Positions 1 through 4,477 of a stretch of 5,041 nucleotides of DNA are shown here, piece after piece; within the stretch, counting starts at the first letter, position 1; the number at the start of each line of letters is the position of its first letter. Under the pieces are notes generated by a model. It worked only from the letters and a program-made list of their open reading frames with translations, had not been told where the DNA came from and ran no database searches. This DNA is from Bryobacterales bacterium (lineage in GTDB: Bacteria; Cyanobacteriota; Vampirovibrionia; Obscuribacterales; Obscuribacteraceae): the NCBI GenBank assembly GCA_903970295.1, contig CAJCHQ010000250.1:1-5041 (forward strand), read 5' to 3'. The translations under genes were made by a program, and so were the position numbers.

Positions 1-437
1 TGCCTGACTGCCCCTTGCGAATTGGGCTCAGTATTTCGTCACGCTTCAGCCAGTCCTTCGCGTGAAGCGGGCTCACTTGCTACAGTCTCTGGTCAGCGCC
101 GACCTGTCGTTTCTGCAAGGCCCCTCGGCTCGAAGTGCTCAACTCGTGTGCACTCACCGGTTATGTATCTATGATACCGCAACAAATCAGATAGGCAACT
201 ACCCCATTGTTGATTTAAGGAAATTTTTCATGAGATGCGAAATCGACTGCAGCAGCTGTGTTCCTTCATACGGATTGATCCAAAGAACTGGAACAATTTG
301 CGCTTTGAGGGTGTTTGGATGTGGATATACAGGCACCATCCGCAATGGCTTTTAAGTATATGCGTTTATTGTAGTTCGTATATATCAATTGGTTTTGATG
401 GTACTTGAGGCTGCACTAAATTGACTATCGTATCGTA
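1..437. other. non-coding or unrecognised left flank
   Basis: No gene can be supported here. A plus-strand frame at 62-355 opens with GTG, has no Shine-Dalgarno site, is rich in Cys and Arg and resembles no family I know, so I treat it as chance. A minus-strand frame of about 50 codons in 215-345 also lacks a ribosome binding site. Composition shifts from GC-balanced (1-165) to AT-rich (about 165-473), with short tandem pieces such as TATCG/TATCG/TATAT at 423-440. The shift fits the left boundary of an acquired segment. Confidence 0.5.
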
Positions 438-465
438 TATAAGAAATTTGGCGAATTTTCTTATA
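438..465. repeat. inverted-repeat element, left copy (palindrome-like, AT-rich)
   Basis: The arms TATAAGAAA (438-446) and TTTCTTATA (457-465) are exact reverse complements around a core containing GGCGAA. The reverse complement of 439-464 matches 1198-1223 at 23 of 26 positions, including the asymmetric core (TTCGCC against ATCGCT). This is therefore an inverted second copy of the repeat upstream of the DUF6088 gene, not just an isolated palindrome. It lies 8 bp beyond that gene's stop codon. The stem is AT-rich with no U-run, so it is a poor rho-independent terminator. Confidence 0.75.
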
Positions 466-473
466 GCCGTCCA

Positions 474-1082
474 TTAGGCAGCTTTAGAGTGTTGGGTGCC
501 GTACCAAAAAGTGATAAATTCGTCCCCCATCCAAGCCGGCATCCACTTCACGTCTAGTTTTAGTTTATTTCGTTCAGTTCGCATCAGTCCGTAAGTCACG
601 CGTTCTACAACCTGCATGGTCAGTTTGTGCCTACCGAGATGTTTTACCGCACGGACGATTAATCCCACTGGATTATTGCCTTTTCTCACATCTTTGGCAG
701 TCGTGCCCCGGAAAATTATTCGGCCATGAATAGATACGAATGAAGTGGTGCGCCCATTCACGGTAAAAGTTGTGTTCGGTTTTTTCGCTGGAGCCAATTT
801 CAGGAAGTGTGCTGCATCGGCTCCGTGTGCGAGAATTTCTTTACCAAAGGCTCGAGCTTTTGTCTCGGCTATTTTTTGAGCTGACGGGCGGGGTACACCT
901 TCTGGTGTCGGTTTCATAAAGACCCCACGAGCTAGACGAATAAGTAGTTCTACTTTAACTAGCAAGTGCGTCATTTGGTCGATGCTTGCTCTCCTCCCGT
1001 ATTGAAGAAGATCTCTCGTCGAGAATGGCTGACCGTCCGGAAGTGAGTTGATATGACTGCGAATAAGGGCCCTTGTGTTCAT
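474..1082 (-). CDS. DUF6088 / AbiEi-like winged-helix protein (orphan type IV antitoxin-like)
   Basis: The 202-residue product resembles the DUF6088 family, which is related to AbiEi-type antitoxins of type IV toxin-antitoxin systems. Residues about 5-57 (IRSHINSLPDGQPFSTRDLL, then a hydrophobic helix ending RLARGVFMKP) have the layout of a winged helix-turn-helix DNA-binding domain with its wing at RGVF. Residues 60-155 fit the following AbiEi-like region, and the tail is basic then aromatic (WMPAWMGDEF near 180-189). I chose the ATG at 1082 because a perfect GGAGG lies 8 bases before it. A GTG at 1097 would overlap that Shine-Dalgarno site, so the five-residue-longer version is unlikely. 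AbiEi proteins repress their own operon and neutralise the nucleotidyltransferase AbiEii, but no AbiEii-like gene lies on either side. The gene sits between two inverted ~27-bp repeats, suggesting a cassette or autoregulatory operators. The family call is from pattern memory; DNA binding is inferred. Confidence 0.7.
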   Translation of the reverse strand: MNTRALIRSHINSLPDGQPFSTRDLLQYGRRASIDQMTHLLVKVELLIRLARGVFMKPTPEGVPRPSAQKIAETKARAFGKEILAHGADAAHFLKLAPAKKPNTTFTVNGRTTSFVSIHGRIIFRGTTAKDVRKGNNPVGLIVRAVKHLGRHKLTMQVVERVTYGLMRTERNKLKLDVKWMPAWMGDEFITFWYGTQHSKAA

Positions 1083-1090
1083 AGCTTCGT

Positions 1091-1095
1091 CCTCC
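1091..1095 (-). promoter_or_regulatory. Shine-Dalgarno site that fixes the DUF6088 start
   Basis: The minus strand reads GGAGGACGAAGCTATG: a complete GGAGG followed by 8 bases and ATG. The upstream alternative start (GTG at 1095-1097) is fused to this site and has no site of its own, which favours the ATG at 1082. Confidence 0.75.
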
Positions 1096-1196
1096 ACTGC
1101 TGTTTTCTAAATTAGTAAACGTAGTGGGTCGAAAAAAAGTTCAACGCGCGCTGACATTTTCGGACGCATGTTTTTTGCCTGTAAGGACTTTCAACT

Positions 1197-1224
1197 AATA
1201 AGAAAAATCGCTAAAGTTCTTATA
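1197..1224. repeat. inverted-repeat element, right copy, upstream of the DUF6088 gene
   Basis: ATAAGAA (1198-1204) and TTCTTAT (1217-1223) flank an AT-rich core containing ATCGCTAAA. Positions 1198-1223 match the reverse complement of 439-464 at 23 of 26 positions, with identical spacing. It lies about 115 bp upstream of the DUF6088 start codon, where an operator or promoter would be expected. The conserved asymmetric core argues for copies of one ancestral site, such as a terminal inverted repeat or recombinase site. An AbiEi-style operator is the main alternative. Confidence 0.7.
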
Positions 1225-1436
1225 AAAGTGTTTGCATGAGTCGTATGGGGGTGCGCCTCACGGCATCTCTTTACAAATGGGCAGCACAGCAAATTAGAGT
1301 ATGAAATGATGCGATCAGCTCGCATTCAAGCGCCTGATCGGGTTTGCATTGACTTCGATCGGGCAAATAGCTGCGGGGCTGAACCATGTCAGAGCCCAGC
1401 CGATTCACTGCCACTGAAAAAATGTAGCGGCTTCTT
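1225..1436. other. intergenic spacer with one stem-loop (1312-1340)
   Basis: No gene is supported; frames crossing this stretch on both strands lack ribosome binding sites and family resemblance. It holds one imperfect hairpin: CGATCAG (1312-1318) pairs with CTGATCG (1334-1340), and an inner CGC/GCG closes a six-base loop. There is also a direct repeat GATCGGG at 1337-1343 and 1357-1363. No U-run follows on either strand, so terminator function is not indicated. Confidence 0.4.
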
Positions 1437-1456
1437 TCTGCACCACCTGTGGTGCA
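1437..1456 (-). terminator. hairpin after the GGDEF gene (possible 3' end signal)
   Basis: The 18-base segment 1439-1456 has 8-base inverted arms, TGCACCAC and GTGGTGCA, around two bases. Allowing a realistic loop it forms a stem of about 7 bp. It begins about 14 bases past the GGDEF stop codon. In the gene's direction the sequence GCACCACAGGTGGTGCAGA matches the hairpin after the AhpD-like gene at 17 of 19 positions. There is no U-run directly behind it, so it is not a canonical intrinsic terminator. It could be a 3'-end stabiliser, a rho-assisted terminator, or a dispersed genomic hairpin. Confidence 0.5.
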
Positions 1457-1470
1457 AAACAAAAGTTTTT

Positions 1471-2205
1471 CTACTGAGGAGGTGCTGCCGGCTCTGCTGT
1501 TTCGGCTATACCGACAGCATTACCGCCATTTGACCTGACTTCAGTCATTGCTTCGAGGGCTAAGCGAGCGACATCTTCTTCGTTGCCGCTGCCCAAACCG
1601 GGGAATTCGATTAATCCAATCGAAGCCGTTACCGTCCAGTTCTGTCCGACATCGCTGATGCGGTCCTGGCTGATGTTGTTTCTGATTCGCTCAGCCAAGA
1701 CGGTCCCGCCCGAGAGGTCAGTATTGGGGCAGATCATCAGAAAGGTCGTCGAATCATAACGGGCCGGAATATCGACGTCGCGGATCGTCTTCATGAGGAA
1801 ATTAGCCGTTCCCTGAAGTATCGAATCGACCGCTAGCTGTCCGAATTTGGACGAGATTTCGGAGAGACCGTCGACACTAACGACGAGAACAACCGAAGCA
1901 TACTTGTATCTTTTGCCACGCTTCAGTTCGTCGCGCAGGATGCGCATGATGGTCTGATGATTGTAGAGTTCTGTCAGATTATCGAGAAGAGTCATCTTCT
2001 CCATCTCCTGAGGTTCGCCCTTTGACAGGTTGGTATAGGCCTGGTCTATGTATGTACTTTTCTCGAGCTCTTTGATGCGGTTGACTGATTCAGCCTGCTG
2101 CATGCTGCCAATCTGCCCGGTGGTCCGCAATTGGTTCAATTTGCGCCGAAAAAGAGATTCTCTTCCGAGCCACGGCTGATCTTGATTCGAACCCATTGGA
2201 GCCAT
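1471..2205 (-). CDS. degenerate GGDEF-domain protein with intact I-site, probable c-di-GMP receptor
   Basis: The 244-residue product has no membrane segment or signal peptide, so it is probably cytoplasmic. Residues 1-70 are polar, with a helical, possibly coiled-coil stretch near 30-60. Residues about 71-234 carry the GGDEF fold: DNLTELYNH at 75-83 corresponds to the usual DxLTGLxNR, and TASIGLIEF at 193-201 to the conserved SIG strand. The signature GGDEF is replaced by DSTTF (151-155). The first metal-binding Asp is Ser110, although Asp112 remains. Diguanylate cyclase activity is therefore not expected. The inhibitory-site motif RxxD (Arg142-Asp145) sits exactly five residues before the signature, as in active enzymes such as PleD, so c-di-GMP binding is plausible, as in PopA-type receptors. 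The C-terminus is a short Ala/Pro tail. I chose the ATG at 2205 because GAGG lies 6 bases before it; the GTG at 2217 has no ribosome binding site. The fold assignment is firm; the receptor role is inferred. Confidence 0.85.
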   Translation of the reverse strand: MAPMGSNQDQPWLGRESLFRRKLNQLRTTGQIGSMQQAESVNRIKELEKSTYIDQAYTNLSKGEPQEMEKMTLLDNLTELYNHQTIMRILRDELKRGKRYKYASVVLVVSVDGLSEISSKFGQLAVDSILQGTANFLMKTIRDVDIPARYDSTTFLMICPNTDLSGGTVLAERIRNNISQDRISDVGQNWTVTASIGLIEFPGLGSGNEEDVARLALEAMTEVRSNGGNAVGIAETAEPAAPPQ

Positions 2206-2211
2206 TTGTGA

Positions 2212-2215
2212 CCTC
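2212..2215 (-). promoter_or_regulatory. Shine-Dalgarno site deciding the GGDEF gene start
   Basis: GAGG on the minus strand precedes the ATG at 2205 by 6 bases (TCACAA). The longer in-frame GTG at 2217 overlaps this site and is preceded only by an A/T-rich stretch without purine-rich complementarity. The later ATG at codon 4 has none either. Confidence 0.6.
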
Positions 2216-2253
2216 ACTCAGAAAAATAGTTAATGCAACCCCACAGAACTGGA

Positions 2254-2279
2254 ATTATACACACTTTCGCATATCTCAA
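2254..2279 (-). promoter_or_regulatory. candidate sigma70-type promoter of the GGDEF gene
   Basis: A perfect TATAAT occurs on the minus strand at 2254-2259, about 48 bases before the start codon. The best -35-like hexamer is TTGAGA at 2274-2279 (5 of 6 to TTGACA), but the spacer is only 14 bases. Either the -35 is weaker and further upstream, or the promoter needs an activator. The placement suits a leader of roughly 40 bases. Confidence 0.45.
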
Positions 2280-2319
2280 CCATTGCTAGTTCATAGCGAA
2301 AGGCAAGCCAGTTGTGCTT

Positions 2320-2340
2320 GGTCAGGTTAGCAACCCGACC
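2320..2340. other. 9-bp stem-loop in the divergent spacer
   Basis: GGTC-A-GGTT (2320-2328) is inverted as AACC-C-GACC (2332-2340) around a three-base loop. On the minus strand the single mismatch becomes a G-U pair, giving a continuous 9-bp stem. It lies about 60 bp upstream of the candidate -10 box of the GGDEF gene. It could be a protein-binding site or part of an older mobile element; no U-run follows it on either strand. Confidence 0.45.
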
Positions 2341-2392
2341 TGGACAGCTTAAAGCCGTGCTTGCGTTCCAATTCATGCTTTCCCTTCCGTAA

Positions 2393-2666
2393 TCAAGCTT
2401 AATCGCCTGGCTCGCGACCCCGGGCAGACATTTTGCCAAAAGCAGAAAGCGTGTGGCTCGATCGCTTTATGAGCATGGACCTGAGGAGGTTGTCGAGCTT
2501 ACGAGTCGGGTGAGCTTGACTTCCGACCGCGGTGTTCGATTAACCCAGCTAGAACGAACAGAAGGCGACCGCTGAGTTCATTCAGGCTGAGCGCTTGCGG
2601 GAACGTTCAGCTACTCTTTGCTTGCCACTAGCTGGCTGGGCTGCTAGAGCCGGCCAAATTTGGTAA
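2393..2666 (+). pseudogene. possible remnant of an IS66/DUF6444-type transposase N-terminus
   Basis: Two overlapping plus-strand frames without start codons look like one broken coding region. The first (2393-2575) contains RSLYEHGPEEVVELTSRV, then RLTQLERT, and ends at a TGA. The second (2553-2666) continues with a charged helical stretch, EQKATAEFIQAERLRERSA, and ends at a TAA. The pattern of LYxxGPExVVxL followed by a helical LE-rich segment recalls the N-terminal region of IS66-like and DUF6444 transposases. No DDE catalytic region, terminal repeats or start codon are present, so if the resemblance is right this is a frameshifted, heavily decayed fragment. The match is from memory and short; the stretch could equally be non-coding. 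The rest of the 2341-2786 spacer shows nothing recognisable. Confidence 0.3.
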
Positions 2667-2799
2667 CCTATCTCAATCGACCGCAAAAGCTTAATTGCCG
2701 GGCTGATGTCGTAGTCTGCTTGCAGCACTGCGAAGCCATGACTCTAGTGCTCTTCAGCGCGGAGACCAGGTCGATCCCTACTTAATGGAGAAGTAAAAA

Positions 2800-3348
2800 A
2801 TGACAGCACGATTGACAGCGATTGACCCGGCCACCGCAACAGGCGAAAGCAAAGCCGCGCTCGATGCGGTTGAGAAAAAAATGGGCAGAATTCCTAACAT
2901 TTTCAAATTGATGGGCAATTCTCCGGCTGCGGTAAATGCTTATCTGGCTTTCTCCGAGGCTCTTTCGAAAGGCTTGCTCGATGCTCCGATGCGCGAGCGA
3001 ATCGCTATCGCCGTCGCTGAAGTGCATGGTTGCGAATATTGTCTGTCGGCCCACGTAGCGATCGGCAAATCAGTTGGTTTGAGCGATGACGAATTGAACA
3101 AAGCCAGACAGCAACAATCTTCAGATCCCAAAGCTGATGCGGCAATGAGCTTTGTTCGTGATGTGATCGTGCGCAAGGGGCATATCATCGACGCTGATCT
3201 GCAAGAAGCGCGCGCAGGTGGTTTGAGTGATGGCGAAGTGGCAGAATTGGTGGCCAATCTCGCTCTCAATATTTTCACTAACTACTTCAATTTGGTGGCT
3301 GCCACTGAAAACGATTTTCCGAAAGTTCCACTGGCGTTTCCGGTATAG
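2800..3348 (+). CDS. AhpD-like / carboxymuconolactone decarboxylase-fold peroxidase-related protein
   Basis: The 182-residue product belongs to the CMD/AhpD superfamily. The active-site signature ExxxCxxCxxxH is complete: Glu74, Cys78, Cys81 and His85 in EVHGCEYCLSAH. In AhpD this CxxC pair reduces peroxides or passes electrons to a peroxiredoxin, with Glu and His in a proton relay. True carboxymuconolactone decarboxylases generally lack the CxxC, so a thiol antioxidant role is favoured. The N-terminal segment, with GRIPNIFKLMGNSPAAVNAY at 29-48, is typical of the peroxidase-related branch of about 180 residues, so the protein is full length. It has no signal peptide and should be cytoplasmic. 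GGAG lies 9 bases before the ATG. The gene stands alone, divergent from the GGDEF gene and about 390 bp from the next gene. No adjacent peroxiredoxin is seen, so its reductant and substrate are unknown. A hairpin starts on the last base of the stop codon. Confidence 0.9.
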   Translation: MTARLTAIDPATATGESKAALDAVEKKMGRIPNIFKLMGNSPAAVNAYLAFSEALSKGLLDAPMRERIAIAVAEVHGCEYCLSAHVAIGKSVGLSDDELNKARQQQSSDPKADAAMSFVRDVIVRKGHIIDADLQEARAGGLSDGEVAELVANLALNIFTNYFNLVAATENDFPKVPLAFPV

Positions 3349-3366
3349 CACCGCTGGTGGTGCAGA
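3348..3366 (+). terminator. hairpin overlapping the stop of the AhpD-like gene
   Basis: GCACC (3348-3352) pairs with GGTGC (3359-3363) around a six-base loop; the first base is the final G of the TAG stop codon. The 19 bases GCACCGCTGGTGGTGCAGA match the hairpin after the GGDEF gene at 17 positions when both are read in gene direction. No U-run follows, so a standard intrinsic terminator is not supported. A 3'-end or repeat element is possible. Confidence 0.45.
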
Positions 3367-3741
3367 TCGTGTGATTGCGCACTGATGCTAGAACGACGCA
3401 ACTGATTGGCTCCAAGTTGAAAGCACTGCCGGCTTTATCTTTTTGGAGCCTTCTGCTTGCATATACGGACAGAGATCTTTTGGACTGCCGATAATAGTCG
3501 AACACATATTGGTTTAAATTTTTTTGCACCTGATGCCTTGACAAATCAGGAGGCCAATTCGGTCTCGCTTCAGAGAGTTAATAGTGACGCCGGTTGCCAA
3601 GCGGTGAAGCAACTAAAATCGCCTCGCTTCCTTAGCGTTTGATAAACTACATCAATCGCGAAATCAAGAACGAATTTGTGCTCAGCGCACCAACGATCGC
3701 TCTTTTTCTCGCCGCACGAGAACCTGTTGGAGTGATCTTCG
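3367..3741. other. intergenic spacer without a supported gene
   Basis: Short frames on both strands lack ribosome binding sites or family resemblance. An AGGAGG at 3548-3553 is not followed by a start codon at a workable distance. TTGCCA (3594-3599) and TAAAAT (3614-3619) could be a weak promoter for the downstream SRPBCC gene, but the spacer is only 14 bases. Nothing else stands out. Confidence 0.4.
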
Positions 3742-4434
3742 ATGATGTCTGTTGCTTACAGAAGCGCGCGCATTGTAGGCGCGCTTTTCGGTTTTATTAT
3801 TTTTGTCTGCGGGTTGCCGCTCGATGCTCGTACCGTAGATCCGGTTATGGAGTTGAGAGAAAAACTTGACCGCGGTGAAATCATTGTTGGCATTAAGAAT
3901 GTCGGTGAAAGCAGATACGTTACCGGCAGTGTTGTTATCAACGAGCCACCAGACAAAGTTTGGCCGATTGTATCCAATCCTTTTGAATTTAAAGGGCGCA
4001 TTTCGCCGCGCATGAAAGAAGTGGAGATGATGGTCGACAAGCGAGAGCGCTCAGTGATGCGCGTGGAAATGGATGTGGTCTTGATTCCGCACTTCAATTA
4101 TGTCGTTGAATCGCTCTACGACAATAGTGAGCGCATCGAGTTTCATCGAGTCAGCGGTACGCTCAAAGATTTCAAAGGCGCCTGGGAAATGAAACCGCTG
4201 GAGCACGGGCGCACAGAACTGAGTTATTCCATGTACATGGATCCAGGGTTTTTCGTGCCGCAATGGATCATTCGCGAAGGCGTCAAATCTGAATTGCCGC
4301 ATATTCTAGAAGCAGTGCGAAAGCGAGTGCTGGCTGTCAGTAACGACCACGGTGGTCCTGAACTGCAAACAATAGCTGCTTCGGCTTGTCTGCATCGCCA
4401 CGGTCTCGCCGCTAACTCGCCTTCTTTTCAATAA
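3742..4434 (+). CDS. secreted SRPBCC / START-like lipid-binding-fold protein
   Basis: The 230-residue product begins with a probable Sec signal peptide: Arg7 and Arg10, a hydrophobic core at about 11-25, and a likely cut near LDA-R at 29-30. There is no convincing lipobox around Cys23. Residues about 58-198 look like the SRPBCC (polyketide cyclase/START-like) fold: an opening strand followed by the hallmark INEPPDKVWPIVSNP (66-80), alternating strands through RIEFHRVSGTLKDFKGAWEM (131-150), and a closing amphipathic helix at about 178-198. Such folds enclose hydrophobic ligands such as lipids; the ligand here cannot be told. The last 30 residues form an extra polar tail of no known function. 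GGAG lies 9 bases before the ATG at 3742, while a second ATG three bases on is worse spaced. The gene converges on a cell-wall carboxypeptidase gene 36 bp away, which fits an envelope location but shows no functional link. Confidence 0.8.
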   Translation: MMSVAYRSARIVGALFGFIIFVCGLPLDARTVDPVMELREKLDRGEIIVGIKNVGESRYVTGSVVINEPPDKVWPIVSNPFEFKGRISPRMKEVEMMVDKRERSVMRVEMDVVLIPHFNYVVESLYDNSERIEFHRVSGTLKDFKGAWEMKPLEHGRTELSYSMYMDPGFFVPQWIIREGVKSELPHILEAVRKRVLAVSNDHGGPELQTIAASACLHRHGLAANSPSFQ

Positions 4435-4442
4435 AAGCGTGG

Positions 4443-4477
4443 CCATTGATTTTGGCTGTACAGCCTTTGCTCAGTGG
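4443..4477. other. weak two-part hairpin between convergent genes
   Basis: A perfect 12-base palindrome, GGCTGTACAGCC (4454-4465), sits inside an outer pairing of CCATTGA (4443-4449) with TCAGTGG (4471-4477, one G-U pair). It lies in the 36-bp gap between two convergent stop codons and runs into the end of the minus-strand gene. The U-run is poor (TTTGCTC on the plus strand, none on the minus strand), so a shared terminator is only a possibility. Confidence 0.3.

Noticed and set aside
62..355. Plus-strand open frame of 97 codons
   Set aside because: GTG start without a ribosome binding site, composition unlike a folded protein, and no family resemblance.
438..465. Left palindrome as a dif/Xer site or intrinsic terminator
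   Set aside because: Its arms have ATAAG at the outer ends rather than the inner ATAA/TTAT of dif sites, and the stem is AT-rich with no U-run.
1306..1533. Plus-strand frame of 75 codons overlapping the GGDEF gene end
   Set aside because: Cys/Arg-rich, antisense to a real gene, and it runs through a hairpin; best seen as chance.
2170..2200. tRNA-like T-arm sequence GGGTTCGAATC on the minus strand
   Set aside because: It lies inside the GGDEF coding region and no acceptor, D or anticodon stems surround it.
2940..3278. Minus-strand frame opposite the AhpD-like gene
   Set aside because: The plus strand carries a complete ExxxCxxCxxxH active site and a good Shine-Dalgarno site; the antisense frame has neither.
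3548..3553. Isolated AGGAGG as the ribosome binding site of a small gene
   Set aside because: No ATG, GTG or TTG follows at a usable distance with an open frame.
3639..3655. Short inverted repeat TTGAT...ATCAA upstream of the SRPBCC gene
   Set aside because: Five-base arms in AT-rich sequence are expected by chance and nothing else supports an operator.
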